DNA from: an uncultured Bacteroidales bacterium
Lineage (GTDB): Bacteria > Bacteroidota > Bacteroidia > Bacteroidales > Bacteroidaceae
Length of the DNA: 64,000 nucleotides
Direction of reading: 5' to 3'
Assembly: GCA_902779845.1 (NCBI GenBank)
Contig: CACZCZ010000020.1
Coordinates: 62,001-126,000 of the forward strand
How positions within the stretch are numbered: the stretch's first letter is position 1; every line of letters begins with the position of its first letter. Shown one piece after another: positions 1 to 10,077 of this stretch. A program made the position numbers and the translations under genes. The notes beneath the pieces are model-generated. The model saw only the letters and a program-made list of their open reading frames with translations. It was not told the origin of the DNA and ran no database searches.

Positions 1-3000
1 GCATACTCCCTGATGAGGTTCAGCGGCAGCACGCTCTCGAACATTCCGACCTCGTCGATATGGCCGTTCATCACGTTCGTAGGCGTGTTCTTGTCCACAT
101 AGGTGGCACCCAAGGCGATGTGGTCGCCAACGATACCAGCCAGGCTGTCTGCCGGGAAGGATTCAACCAGTGCCTTGTCCTTATAGACATTTGCCACATT
201 CTGGGAACGGCTGACCGTCATGGCGAAGTGGTGCCAGCTGCCATCACCCACGAATGCTGAAGTCTCCTTTTCGAAGCCGGATGAGCGGACATAGAGCTTA
301 CGATTCCTCACACCGATGTTGATTTGGTTCTCCTGATCGCGCTGGGCCTCACCGTTAGAGAACAGTGTGGCATTCTCGTCGTTCGTGCGGAACCAGAACG
401 TCAGCGTGTAGTCGTGGTTCTTCGTGCGCATAAACTTGTCGGATTTCAGACGCAGACCCTTGTCGCCCTTGATGGCCATTGAGATACCATTAGGACGCTT
501 CCAGCTGGTGCCTGCCAATACGAGGTCCATGCTGCCAGGTGCCTTATCGTAAGCCCATGTGCCCTCGCCCTCGTTCAGCGGGTAGTAGTCGAGCAGTCCA
601 CTCTCGTAGCCCGTCAGTTTCTTCTTACTATAGCTGCCGAGTGAAGCGGCATCCATGGCGCGGTTCCAGAGGCGGAACTCCAACATCTCACCTTTATATG
701 ATGTTGTGCGTGTGACATCGCTATTAGAACCTAATATCATGCCTGAATAAACACCTTCGTAGCGTTCCTGCAGTTGCTTGCTACCGATAGCCTTGTTGCC
801 ATCGTAGAACTTCACGGTGGTCTTGTCGCCGCTTTGGTCGAGCACGTAGGCCACCTGGTGCAGCATATCGTTGAACTCCACGATGTCGTCGGATTCCAGC
901 GTCTCGCCATTGATGGTTGCCGAGAGTTTCTTATCAGGAGTCAGTCCGAAGCGCAGTCCCTTCTCATCGCCGCCATGCGAGAACACCGTCATCTCGCGAT
1001 TCTCGGTGGCTGGATTCAACATGACATCCACGGTGAAGCTCTTACCCTGCAGGTTGCGTTCACCCAGAGTAACTGCCAAGGCATCACCGTCGAAGCTCAG
1101 CGACGTTGACGTTGAGATGTCGTTGCTCATCAGCGTTCCCAACACTTCGAAGTTGTTGATGTCGCGCAGGTAGTTACCAGCAATAGGCTCGGAGAACTTG
1201 ATGATGATATCGTCGCCAATGCCCAGAATGCCATTGGTAGGCTCTGGTGTGCCGAAGGCCACGGGCCGACGGGTGTCCTTGATGCCCTTCAGCACCTCCG
1301 ACGAACCTGTCAGGTAGCCGCCGGCATGGCGACAGTAGCTCACGGCGCGGATGTCGTAATACTGCTCTACAGGATCCATCTCGCCATAGAACGGAGCCAC
1401 GATGATGCCCGAACTTGGTATCGTGTCGGTGACACCGCTGGCTTTCTTCTGCAGCTCCTTGTCGGCATAGTATGAGCAGACGTTCACCCAATCCTTGTCA
1501 CCTTGGTTCGAGAGTTTGTATTGCAGTTCGATGTGGTCGAAACTGGGCCAGTTGGTGTCGAAGCCCTCTATGCGAACAGGCATATAGTAAGCCTGGCGAT
1601 CGCCATCCAAGGGGCTTTCTGTGTTCATCACCCAGTTGTTGCTGGGCACGCTCACCTTCACCTTGCCTGCCGATGGGATGAAGTGTGCCGAGATGGGACA
1701 TTCAAACACACGGGAATTGTCTTCAGGATCCATCAGGCAGAGGGTGATGTCCTCATAATCGAACTCCGTATCGGGATAAAGCTCTACCCTCTTGGTAAAG
1801 ATGGTGTGCTTTCCGTCGGCACCGATGACAGGGTACATCGTGATATTGGTACCCTGCGTGGAGGCAGGCACACCGTCCACATACACCTTGGCACCCTTGG
1901 GATTCGAGTTAGCCTTGATGAAATACTGGAAGATGGGCGATGCCTGTTCGGGGTAATCGGTCTCGTTGGCTATGTGCAGCGTGAATCGTGCAGGTTCGCC
2001 GTATGGCACATTGCTCACCACAGGCTCGTCAACCCAGATTCTGGGTTTGTCGGCAGGGATGGTAGCTACATCCAGCACGGTGCCTGCCTGGAACCACTTC
2101 GTCTTGCGCTCACCCTCGTAGGGCTCACAAGTCACACCACCTATCGTACGGAACACGAAGTTCGAATACACCTTCGTTCCATAGTCGAGATAGCTTAGAT
2201 AAGACGTTACCACGCCACCCCAGCGCACTTTGTCAATCATGTCTTCCGTCAGTTGGATGAAGACATTGTTCGTAGAGTCACATGTGAATTCGTTGGCCGT
2301 GCGATAGACTTCTACCGAGAGGCTCGACTTGCTGGCAGTTGACAGCGTGAAGCCCACCTTCTTGGAGTGGGTCTCCGTGCTGGTATGCTTGTCAGAAAAG
2401 GCTGCTTCAATAATAGGTGTGAACGCCATGGATGCGTCAACAGCTAATGTTTTGGTTACCCATTTGACTTTCAAATCGTCGCCTACTTCCTTTTGATGGA
2501 CATCAAGTGACTGGCCGCCCTTCATTTTATTCCAAGCTTGCCAGAATGTACCTAAAATCTGAAGACCTCCCTCTACGAAATTCCCGACATCAGCCAATAA
2601 CGGATAGCGCAGATAACGCGAATTCGTCTTACTGGTTGAGAAGTTCTCACTGTACTGTATCGATCCGCCACCATCGAAGTCATAGCGCTTCACCAGATCC
2701 GAGGACATGACGGACAACTTCTCCTGTTCGTTCTTCGCCAGGAAGTCCATCCATTGACCCACTTCCTGGTTCAGCGCATGAATGCTGTCGCCTGTCTCAT
2801 ACATGGTGTCATTGGGACCCACCGCCGTTGCCTGAGAATTCTTGGGCCAATAGATTTTGTACTTGAAGCCAAAGTACTCATCGTTTTCATCCACCTCACT
2901 GACATAAACCGCATATCCACGGTTGTCAGCCAGTTTTTGGGCGTTAGCCTCGCTATATCCCTTTGACAGCAGCAACGAGTTACGCAGCTTAATCAGGTCG

Positions 3001-6000
3001 GGCAGCAGTTCGTTCTCGATATAGAACTGTGAATGTACGAATGTGGACTTCACGACATTGCTCATGCCCAACGCCTCGTTACGTATCAGATAGATGGGCT
3101 TGCCCGTATCGTCAACACCCTGTGCCAACACCTCCATCGTGCCTACAGGCACTTTGACCGTAGCACCGTTCTTGGTGTTGAAGGTGCCGCCTTCGTGCAG
3201 CTTCAATTGCTGGTAAACGCTGTCGGGAATGACTGTCACAGCCAAGGCGTCCTGAATGATATTCATCAGAGAAGCACCGATAAAGAGGTCGCCCTTTGGA
3301 CCTACCCACTTCTTGCCGGAGTTCGTCTGTATGCGCTCCGTGACATCGATGTTGTACGTGTAAACCCATGAGAAGCCGAAACTGGTCGAAATATCGAAGT
3401 CAAAATATGCATTTTTTTCAACATGATCGTAAACGCCATTAGCAGGCATACCATTCGTCACATTTGCCAAAGTCTTCCAAGTATCTTCACCAGTTCCAAG
3501 CGTTTCGCTGATATTCATGCCCAGTGTGGCCGAGAAGTCGGCTGAATAGCCATAGCTCATCTTCGAGCCTTCCTCAATATACGAGTAACTGCCGCCACCC
3601 GGTGGGTCGCGCAGGATGTCGAACAAGATAGGAGGCCCCGTCGCAATGCTCTTTCTGCCCTCAGGCTTTGGCTTGGTAGCCATCACAAAGCCTTGCAGGA
3701 TGCCACTGTTCAGCGGCTTCACGTCGTAGAAAGAGTTGTCGTATTCCAGCGTGATGCTGATGTGCTTCAGGGCATACTGGTCGCGCAGGTCGAAAGTGGC
3801 ATTCTGCGGCGTGAAAATATAGGAGCCCATGCCCTCTTCGTCGAGCGTAATCTCTTTGTTGTCGGTGTCGCTCAGCATCGTGTTCTTGATGGTGACCTTA
3901 CCGCCATGGAGGTTCACAATGTCGGGAGTAGCATTGGAATTGTTGTTCCAATAGTACATCTCGCAGGCCTGCAGCGTGAAAGCATAAGGCGAACCAGCCA
4001 TGAACACGGGATAGCCGAATGAGTAGGTAGGTGTGACCTTTTCAGGATTCTGCGGGTCTTTCTTGTTATACCAGAGCTGAATCATGGACTTGTTGCCGAT
4101 GATGTCTGTCGAGATCATTTTCTGAACACCGAAATAGTCCTCGCCACTGGGGTTGAACTGCTTGACATTGACAGTGGGCACAGCATGGTAGATGCGGTTG
4201 TAAACCACGGTGTCGTTCTTACCATTGAACGTCATATCCACGGTCTCGCCCACCTTGCCGTCTTGGAACAGGGTGGCATAGCCCTTGGCCGACACCTCAA
4301 TGACCTTGTACTTAGCGGGGTGCAGTTTTACCTGGTATTCGCCTGTCTTGGCATCAGGACGAACGGTCAGCGTGTGGCGGGTAATATCCACGCGTGTAGT
4401 ATCCTTTTCGCCAGCACCGAAGGCTGTCTTGTAGGTAGCGCTCTTCACCGTCTCGTCGTCCTGCTTACGGATGAGCCACGAGGCGTTGTCGCCCTCCAGC
4501 TGGATGACTATCTTCAGCGAGTCGCCCAGGTTGTTCTTCGAGAGGCTGTGACCAAGCGGCCTGTCACCCTCGATGTCACCACCTACTACGCGACCTCGCA
4601 ACACGACAGTAGTAGAGTCCCAAAGGAAGACTCCCGCGACGTCATTGATAAAGTTATATTTATATTTTTGATCCTCGCTGACGGCATCATGATTCACCAG
4701 GAAACCGTCGTTGGCAAAGTAGTGTCCTTCCTTCACGGCCTGCACCGTGTGAGTGCCACGCGGGATGCTCAGCGCAAAGGCACCCTGGTTGTCGGTGATG
4801 ATGACCTGTTTGCTGGCATCGTGCATCACGTTGCCGTCGAGCTTGAACGAGACGCCCGGCACAGGCATTGAAGTGTCGCGGTAGTACACGTGACCTGAAT
4901 AGACAAAGTAGTTGTCCATATAGAAGTTAAAGCCCTGCGACCAGTTCGTGTTCTGGCTGAAATATACCAGTCCGTCGCTGTTTGGACCTACGAAATTACC
5001 ACCGTCGCCTGTTGCGATGACTTCCACGGTATAACTGCCGTTCTTGTTGTAAGGCAGGTTTCTGAACTCGTAGTAGCCTTCGTCATTGGTAGTGGTCTCA
5101 TAGACGGCCTGGGCACCAGGAATACTACCATTTGGATGGCACTGTATGGTGACACCACCCATGGCTGTACCGTCAGACATGCGGATATAGCCGTCGATCA
5201 TACCCGTCTTCACACAAGCACCTGTGCAGCTCTCCTTCTCGATATTGGTGCCCTCACACTGATAGACACTCTCCACGCGGTAGTCGTAGTCCTGCTGTAC
5301 CAATACGGTCTTATCCTCGTAGAACAGCTGGTTCAGGTTGGTGGCGATGGTGTCTGCCTCGGGCCATTTCTCATTGTTCAGGCTGACGTTCGGATCATGC
5401 TTACGACGCAATACGCGGAAGTAGTCGTGGTCGCCACCAGTGGTTTCCCACTGCAGCAGCACGGACGACTGCTTTGCCGTTGCCGTCAGCGAGGTGATGC
5501 GATTGCTATTCTGGAAGCGGTAGCTCTTGTCGCCCTGGTCGGCCTTCGTCACAGCGTAGGTGGCACTATTCTCCTTGACCCCGACAATCGGTAATGGCGA
5601 CTTACCCCTCTCCACAATCAGGTCGAAGGAGTAATCGACGCACTTGCGCGACAGCTCTTGCGTGAACTGCTGTTTATTGATGGCATCTTCGTTGCCCGAC
5701 AAGTCTATCAGCTTGCTCTCCACGCCCTTCTCGCCATGCATATTGATGCGCAACTGCAGCTTGGCACGCGGATCCCAGACAGTGCTACCGTAAAGGCTAC
5801 CCTCGGAACGTTCGAATTTGGGTACTATGGCATTGCCTGCTATCTGCCACTTGTCGCCTAACTTAGAGAGCAGGTCGGCATCAGTAAGGTTATAGTTAAA
5901 TATTCCCTGGCCAATGGAACTGGCTTCCATCTTCGGAACCACCATATCGCCTTCTTCTGTCCAGCTGTCGCCTAACTTTGCTAACAGCGTTTGGTTCGAC

Positions 6001-8687
6001 CACTTACCCACATTGCGGTTGCCTTCATACACTGTCGACCAGTCATGCGTGCTATAGTTCGTGTTGTCACACCCATATGGCGTTAGGATTGGACCCATTG
6101 CTGGGATTTCCACCATTCTCCAGCCCATTTCGAGGTGTTGGACGTTGGTGTAGGTGCCGTTCTCATAGCAGTTATTGATAGTCCATGTGCTAGACGCATT
6201 GTCGGAATAAGAAATGAAGGGTGCAGCATAGGAGTTTTCCCAATTGGAGGACGTAATAGTACCATCAAACAGACAGTTACTCATCCTCACTATGGTATAT
6301 CCTGCATTCTGTATAAATCCAGAGGCTCTGCACTCATTGGAAGTATCTGTAAGGTCGGCAGAGACACGGACATGTATCACGTTGAAGTTTGCTCCTAATG
6401 GAGCACTAACATGCTGCACCAGACCTGCAGGATCATCACCACGAATAGTACCCGTGACATGGAGATCGTGGATCGTCGCTGAGCCAGCGTAGGCGAACGG
6501 AGCCGCTACGCCTTTCTCAGAAGCATTGATATTGCAATTGATGATGTGACCATTGCCATTGAAGAGGCCAGAAAAAGGTTTCGCTGCGGTGCCTATTGAC
6601 TCAGTAATGGTGATGTCGGAATTCAGGATAGCATTGGTATTGGGTTTCTGACCCAACGCCTTCCAGTCATCAGCATTACGGATGATAAAGTACTCAATGC
6701 CATTGATGGTTGTCGTCACACTGCCGTCGTAGAGTTCGGAATAGTAGCAGTTATATATTTGCAACGAAACGTTACTATTATGACGGGCAAAAGTCTGACA
6801 ATTATCCAGCTTGGTACTGAGCTTCTTCGGCTTGAAATAACAATCCGTAAAATAAGCATGCTCGGTTATTGCTTTATCTACCCAACCGACGAAACCACCA
6901 TTGCTGTGACATTTATCGCCTATAAAGCTGCCATCAAAGAGGCAATCATAAAAATACAACTGACCACTCAGCGAATGAGCAACAAAACCGCCATTGGTAG
7001 CATCTCCATCGACAGAACTTTCGAGGGTTACAGACGATTGGCAATTATGGAACTCAATCACACCATCTTGATTCATCTGGCCTACTATACCGCCACAGAA
7101 TTTGGCACTCGAACTGATAGTTCCGGCGACTCTCAGGTTTTTGAACCGCGCGTCAGCAACATAGCGGAAGGGCGCCGTATAGTCCTCTGTATTCTTGTAA
7201 TTAACGGTCAGCGTATAGCCATTACCATCGAAGGTGCCTTTGTAAAAATTATTCGTCGTTCCCACCATGGTCTGACTCTTGCCGAGGTCGATATCGGCGG
7301 CAAGGATGGCGCCGAGGGTACTCTCACCGCTGTTGACACGCTGGGCAAAGCGCTCCCAGTCGGCAGCATTACGGATGATGAAAGTACCTTTTTCATCAGT
7401 CTCCGGACCGCTGAAGTTGAAGGCAAAGTTAGCCTTGTGTACATCGTCGTTCCACTCGGTTGCGCTTCGGGTGACGGTGGCATTGTTGACGCCAAAAAGA
7501 CTCAGGACGGCAGGAATCTGCACCTGGGCATACTTGGCAGCAGGTGTCCATCCCCACAAAGTGGTAGCCTGACGGCGCACGCGATAGCTGACAGGTTTGC
7601 CCAGATAGCCATCGAGCACGGTGGTGTCCAGGATTTCATAGCTGGCCTTGTTGCGTTCATATAGCTCCTGAGCAATGGTCACCCACGAGGCATCGTTGGG
7701 GTCGGTGTTGCCCGTCATGTTGCGCTGAATGTCGAACAGGTCGTTCTCCATGATATCACCCAATTCAGGCAAATCTACTTGCCACTTCAACACCACCCTG
7801 CCATCGGAGCGCATCGTAGCCGTCAGTTCAGTTGGCGTATGAAGCATGGGAACGTTAATTGTATTAGACGCCAACTCGCCGTCAATAGCTGAGCCATCGC
7901 TGGCTACCGCATGACCTTTGAGCGTCACGCTGGAATAAGGACGGTCCATGGGAATATTGACATAACCCGAGAGGCCGCTGGTCTCCACCCTTTTAATAGA
8001 CACACGACCTGTAGCACCGTCAACCATGCGCAGCTTGGCATCAGTCAGGCTCTTCAGCTGGGCGTACCAGGGAATCATGATGTAGCCGGCGCTGCTCTTG
8101 TCGAACGCCAACATGGGGTCCATCAGCGTGATGCCTGAATCAATAGGCTTGGGGCAATCATAGTCTTCGAATTTGTGCTTGACCTCGCTATGGCCAAAGC
8201 GGTAATCATATCTGAAATGTACACGCATCTTCAGCAACTTGCCACGCCAATGATAGGGCACCTTCCAGCGAATCTTAGCCGTATGATGATCGTCATCGTC
8301 GGCATCACGCTTCAGCACATAGCTCACTGAGCCACTGTTGCGGTTGAAGCTGACAAGACCACTGGTGGTGTTGACAATCTTGAATTCGCCTTCAGACTGG
8401 GCCGTGAACGTGGCAGGTTTGTCCTGGTCGCGCGACTCGTCGTAAGCATAGTAGAGGATACTGGTCTCGCTCTCACCCTCGGGCGTGACGTAGATGTAAC
8501 CCCACTTGACGGCATCGTTCGATGAGGAATCCCAGATGAACACGGGGATGGAGAACTCAATCTCGCAATCGCCACTGGTCATCCAAGTGAAACCCTTCGA
8601 TTCAGTAAAATACCACGCACCGCTGTCAGCCTTCGTGTTGAGACTCACGGCCAGCAAGGCAAAAATAAAGAGAAATTTTTGTTTCAT
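1..8687 (-). CDS. Giant secreted multidomain surface protein (3' end outside window)
   Basis: A single minus-strand frame stays open from an ATG at 8687 to the window edge (2895 codons), so the C-terminus is missing. Residues 1-20 form a signal peptide (MKQKFLFIFALLAVSLNTKA). I read fibronectin-III-like segments near 280-375 and 1055-1160. Two blocks resembling GLUG-containing regions lie near 430-640 and 660-860, with motifs such as GTFDGNGYT and GGIVGQM. Carboxypeptidase-regulatory-like modules lie near 1165-1340. A bacterial Ig-like segment (IIIKFSEPI) is near 2490, and two LamG/concanavalin-like domains lie near 2530-2700 and from 2730 on. Such mosaics are typical of Bacteroidota cell-surface or secreted adhesins. 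The substrate is unknown. It has a consensus promoter and is divergent from an AraC-type regulator. Domain names come from motif reading and are tentative; the single long ORF is certain. Confidence 0.9.
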   Translation of the reverse strand, partial: MKQKFLFIFALLAVSLNTKADSGAWYFTESKGFTWMTSGDCEIEFSIPVFIWDSSSNDAVKWGYIYVTPEGESETSILYYAYDESRDQDKPATFTAQSEGEFKIVNTTSGLVSFNRNSGSVSYVLKRDADDDDHHTAKIRWKVPYHWRGKLLKMRVHFRYDYRFGHSEVKHKFEDYDCPKPIDSGITLMDPMLAFDKSSAGYIMIPWYAQLKSLTDAKLRMVDGATGRVSIKRVETSGLSGYVNIPMDRPYSSVTLKGHAVASDGSAIDGELASNTINVPMLHTPTELTATMRSDGRVVLKWQVDLPELGDIMENDLFDIQRNMTGNTDPNDASWVTIAQELYERNKASYEILDTTVLDGYLGKPVSYRVRRQATTLWGWTPAAKYAQVQIPAVLSLFGVNNATVTRSATEWNDDVHKANFAFNFSGPETDEKGTFIIRNAADWERFAQRVNSGESTLGAILAADIDLGKSQTMVGTTNNFYKGTFDGNGYTLTVNYKNTEDYTAPFRYVADARFKNLRVAGTISSSAKFCGGIVGQMNQDGVIEFHNCQSSVTLESSVDGDATNGGFVAHSLSGQLYFYDCLFDGSFIGDKCHSNGGFVGWVDKAITEHAYFTDCYFKPKKLSTKLDNCQTFARHNSNVSLQIYNCYYSELYDGSVTTTINGIEYFIIRNADDWKALGQKPNTNAILNSDITITESIGTAAKPFSGLFNGNGHIINCNINASEKGVAAPFAYAGSATIHDLHVTGTIRGDDPAGLVQHVSAPLGANFNVIHVRVSADLTDTSNECRASGFIQNAGYTIVRMSNCLFDGTITSSNWENSYAAPFISYSDNASSTWTINNCYENGTYTNVQHLEMGWRMVEIPAMGPILTPYGCDNTNYSTHDWSTVYEGNRNVGKWSNQTLLAKLGDSWTEEGDMVVPKMEASSIGQGIFNYNLTDADLLSKLGDKWQIAGNAIVPKFERSEGSLYGSTVWDPRAKLQLRINMHGEKGVESKLIDLSGNEDAINKQQFTQELSRKCVDYSFDLIVERGKSPLPIVGVKENSATYAVTKADQGDKSYRFQNSNRITSLTATAKQSSVLLQWETTGGDHDYFRVLRRKHDPNVSLNNEKWPEADTIATNLNQLFYEDKTVLVQQDYDYRVESVYQCEGTNIEKESCTGACVKTGMIDGYIRMSDGTAMGGVTIQCHPNGSIPGAQAVYETTTNDEGYYEFRNLPYNKNGSYTVEVIATGDGGNFVGPNSDGLVYFSQNTNWSQGFNFYMDNYFVYSGHVYYRDTSMPVPGVSFKLDGNVMHDASKQVIITDNQGAFALSIPRGTHTVQAVKEGHYFANDGFLVNHDAVSEDQKYKYNFINDVAGVFLWDSTTVVLRGRVVGGDIEGDRPLGHSLSKNNLGDSLKIVIQLEGDNASWLIRKQDDETVKSATYKTAFGAGEKDTTRVDITRHTLTVRPDAKTGEYQVKLHPAKYKVIEVSAKGYATLFQDGKVGETVDMTFNGKNDTVVYNRIYHAVPTVNVKQFNPSGEDYFGVQKMISTDIIGNKSMIQLWYNKKDPQNPEKVTPTYSFGYPVFMAGSPYAFTLQACEMYYWNNNSNATPDIVNLHGGKVTIKNTMLSDTDNKEITLDEEGMGSYIFTPQNATFDLRDQYALKHISITLEYDNSFYDVKPLNSGILQGFVMATKPKPEGRKSIATGPPILFDILRDPPGGGSYSYIEEGSKMSYGYSADFSATLGMNISETLGTGEDTWKTLANVTNGMPANGVYDHVEKNAYFDFDISTSFGFSWVYTYNIDVTERIQTNSGKKWVGPKGDLFIGASLMNIIQDALAVTVIPDSVYQQLKLHEGGTFNTKNGATVKVPVGTMEVLAQGVDDTGKPIYLIRNEALGMSNVVKSTFVHSQFYIENELLPDLIKLRNSLLLSKGYSEANAQKLADNRGYAVYVSEVDENDEYFGFKYKIYWPKNSQATAVGPNDTMYETGDSIHALNQEVGQWMDFLAKNEQEKLSVMSSDLVKRYDFDGGGSIQYSENFSTSKTNSRYLRYPLLADVGNFVEGGLQILGTFWQAWNKMKGGQSLDVHQKEVGDDLKVKWVTKTLAVDASMAFTPIIEAAFSDKHTSTETHSKKVGFTLSTASKSSLSVEVYRTANEFTCDSTNNVFIQLTEDMIDKVRWGGVVTSYLSYLDYGTKVYSNFVFRTIGGVTCEPYEGERKTKWFQAGTVLDVATIPADKPRIWVDEPVVSNVPYGEPARFTLHIANETDYPEQASPIFQYFIKANSNPKGAKVYVDGVPASTQGTNITMYPVIGADGKHTIFTKRVELYPDTEFDYEDITLCLMDPEDNSRVFECPISAHFIPSAGKVKVSVPSNNWVMNTESPLDGDRQAYYMPVRIEGFDTNWPSFDHIELQYKLSNQGDKDWVNVCSYYADKELQKKASGVTDTIPSSGIIVAPFYGEMDPVEQYYDIRAVSYCRHAGGYLTGSSEVLKGIKDTRRPVAFGTPEPTNGILGIGDDIIIKFSEPIAGNYLRDINNFEVLGTLMSNDISTSTSLSFDGDALAVTLGERNLQGKSFTVDVMLNPATENREMTVFSHGGDEKGLRFGLTPDKKLSATINGETLESDDIVEFNDMLHQVAYVLDQSGDKTTVKFYDGNKAIGSKQLQERYEGVYSGMILGSNSDVTRTTSYKGEMLEFRLWNRAMDAASLGSYSKKKLTGYESGLLDYYPLNEGEGTWAYDKAPGSMDLVLAGTSWKRPNGISMAIKGDKGLRLKSDKFMRTKNHDYTLTFWFRTNDENATLFSNGEAQRDQENQINIGVRNRKLYVRSSGFEKETSAFVGDGSWHHFAMTVSRSQNVANVYKDKALVESFPADSLAGIVGDHIALGATYVDKNTPTNVMNGHIDEVGMFESVLPLNLIREY

Positions 8688-8734
8688 GAATTTATTGTCG
8701 TAATTGTTAATTCCCCATTGTTTTATTTTTGCCA

Positions 8735-8766
8735 CAAAGGTACGCCAAAAAAACGAAGCATGCAAA
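8735..8766 (-). promoter_or_regulatory. Bacteroidota-type promoter of the giant surface protein gene
   Basis: On the minus strand TTTG (8766-8763) is followed after exactly 20 bases by TACCTTTG (8742-8735), matching the Bacteroidota -33/-7 consensus. This predicts a start about 7 bases further and a leader of roughly 40 bases before the ATG at 8687. The -33 box lies inside an inverted copy of the TTTTGCTTT iteron described separately, so the regulator bound there would directly affect this promoter. Confidence 0.75.
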
Positions 8767-8846
8767 GCAAAATCGCCAAGAGCGAAGATTTTGCTTTAGA
8801 TGAGACATTTTTGCTTTAGCTGAGACTTTTTTGCTTTAACCGAGAG
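8762..8846. promoter_or_regulatory. Iteron cluster, three direct copies at 20-bp period plus one inverted copy
   Basis: TTTTGCTTTA occurs three times with its G at 8793, 8813 and 8833, exactly 20 bp apart. Two copies extend to a shared TTTTGCTTTAGNTGAGAC and the third is degenerate. An inverted copy (GCAAAGCAAAATC, 8762-8774) faces the first, giving an 11-bp inverted repeat with GATTTTGCTTT. Spacing of two helical turns is what tandem binding of a dimeric regulator would need. The cluster sits between the divergent giant-protein and AraC-type genes. Binding by that regulator is inference. Confidence 0.6.
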
Positions 8847-8889
8847 TAGTTTTTGGGGAAAATGTGCCCGAGTTCACCGAAAATAATCG

Positions 8890-8897
8890 TAATTTTG
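8890..8897 (+). promoter_or_regulatory. Putative -7 box of the AraC-type regulator gene
   Basis: TAATTTTG fits the TAnnTTTG -7 consensus, followed by GCGGCGCAAA. No good -33 box is seen at the usual distance. Its position makes the upstream in-frame start at 8853 unlikely and supports the ATG at 8928. Confidence 0.5.
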
Positions 8898-8927
8898 CGG
8901 CGCAAATGCAGCCATCATAACAACGAT

Positions 8928-10070
8928 ATGCCCGAACAAATAACGCCATTATCGATACTCTATCTCCTGCTCCACGGCGCAGGAACTGCCATCTGCGTCG
9001 TACTGTGCCTCTACCTGCTGCTGTGCCGGGGCAAGGCCGTCGCGCCCGACATCACGCCGCCTGCACGACTGCGCCGCTGGGCTGCAGCACTATTCGGTGT
9101 CATGGCCATGGCCCACATCTGGTGGATACTGTTCTACACGTTCTCTAACAACCCCCACTCGGTGCTCTACGGGTTGCTCGTCGCTATCGACTGCATGGCG
9201 CTACCCCCCGTCTTCGTCGGCACTCTGCTGGCCATGCTGCAGGACCGCCGCCGACCGCTGTGGCCCATTTTCGTTGTCATGACACCCTGTGCGGTGCTCG
9301 CAGTGCTGCAAACAGCCTTGCCATACATCGACCTCACGACGCCGAACAAAATCTATGGACTGGCCCTCGTCGTGACCTTTATTATATATATGGTGGTGGC
9401 CGTGAGACAATATGGGCGGTGGCTGCGCGACAACTATGCCGACCTGGAGCACAAGGAGGTGTGGATCAGCCTTACGCTGCTCATCGGTCTCATGCTGCTG
9501 CTCACGAGCTATGAATACACCGATGACTACGTGATGTGTACCATCGCTCACCTCACCGGATTCCCGCTGGCGGCCCTCCTGCTCTGGCGCGTGGAGACAT
9601 TGAAAGACCTGAGCACCGACAACCTCCTACCCCACTCTGCCCATAGCGACGTCAGCCTGAGCGAGCACTCGGCGGTGCCGCTTAGCGAAACAAAGAACCC
9701 CGCCTCCAAGGGCGAGGTTTCCCATATCGGCCAACTGCTGGCGAAGCACTGCGAGGACACGCAGCTCTACCTGCAAACAGACTTGACCCTGTCGCAACTC
9801 TCGGCAGCTGTCGGCGTGAACCGCTACTATCTCAGCCAGTACTTCACCAGTCAGAACACGAGCTACTATGAATACATCCACGACCTTCGCGTAGCTCACT
9901 TCGTAGCCCGCTACCACGAACTTGCCGCTGCACAGAAACCCATTGTCGCCCAGCAGCTGGCACGGGAGAGCGGCTACCACAGCTACAGCACCTTCAGCGC
10001 CGCCTTCAAGCAGCGAATGCACCAGAGCGTCACCGCCTGGATGCACATGCAGCCATACGCTGCTCATTGA
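8928..10070 (+). CDS. Membrane-anchored AraC-family transcriptional regulator
   Basis: The 380-residue protein begins MPEQITPLSILYLLL. I chose this ATG because the open frame upstream runs through the predicted -7 box. The first ~230 residues contain about six hydrophobic helices. A linker of about 40 residues leads to a C-terminal AraC-type double helix-turn-helix (about 285-378) with LTLSQLSAAVGVNRYYLSQY and the conserved second half GYHSYSTFSAAFKQR. This layout, an integral membrane sensor joined to an AraC DNA-binding domain, recurs in Bacteroidota. The signal is unknown. Its best candidate target is the divergent giant protein gene through the shared iterons. It converges on the cobalamin operon downstream. 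Confidence 0.88.
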   Translation: MPEQITPLSILYLLLHGAGTAICVVLCLYLLLCRGKAVAPDITPPARLRRWAAALFGVMAMAHIWWILFYTFSNNPHSVLYGLLVAIDCMALPPVFVGTLLAMLQDRRRPLWPIFVVMTPCAVLAVLQTALPYIDLTTPNKIYGLALVVTFIIYMVVAVRQYGRWLRDNYADLEHKEVWISLTLLIGLMLLLTSYEYTDDYVMCTIAHLTGFPLAALLLWRVETLKDLSTDNLLPHSAHSDVSLSEHSAVPLSETKNPASKGEVSHIGQLLAKHCEDTQLYLQTDLTLSQLSAAVGVNRYYLSQYFTSQNTSYYEYIHDLRVAHFVARYHELAAAQKPIVAQQLARESGYHSYSTFSAAFKQRMHQSVTAWMHMQPYAAH

Positions 10071-10077
10071 GCCCTGC

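Noticed and set aside
1503-2198. 231-codon plus-strand ORF within the giant gene
   Set aside because: It is an antisense shadow of a continuous minus-strand protein frame; its translation has no family motifs and is His/Arg rich.
6759-7664. 301-codon plus-strand ORF
   Set aside because: Antisense to the GLUG-like region of the giant gene, whose motifs (GTFDGNG) are clearly on the minus strand.
8788-8846. 20-bp repeats considered as a CRISPR or satellite
   Set aside because: Only three units with no unique spacers, between divergent genes and over a promoter; an operator fits better.
9693-9722. CCCCGCCTCCAAGGGCGAGG in the AraC linker as another palindromic-repeat copy
   Set aside because: It resembles the family only loosely and lacks the GGGGGG tail and AGACYC end; may be a decayed copy but cannot be supported.
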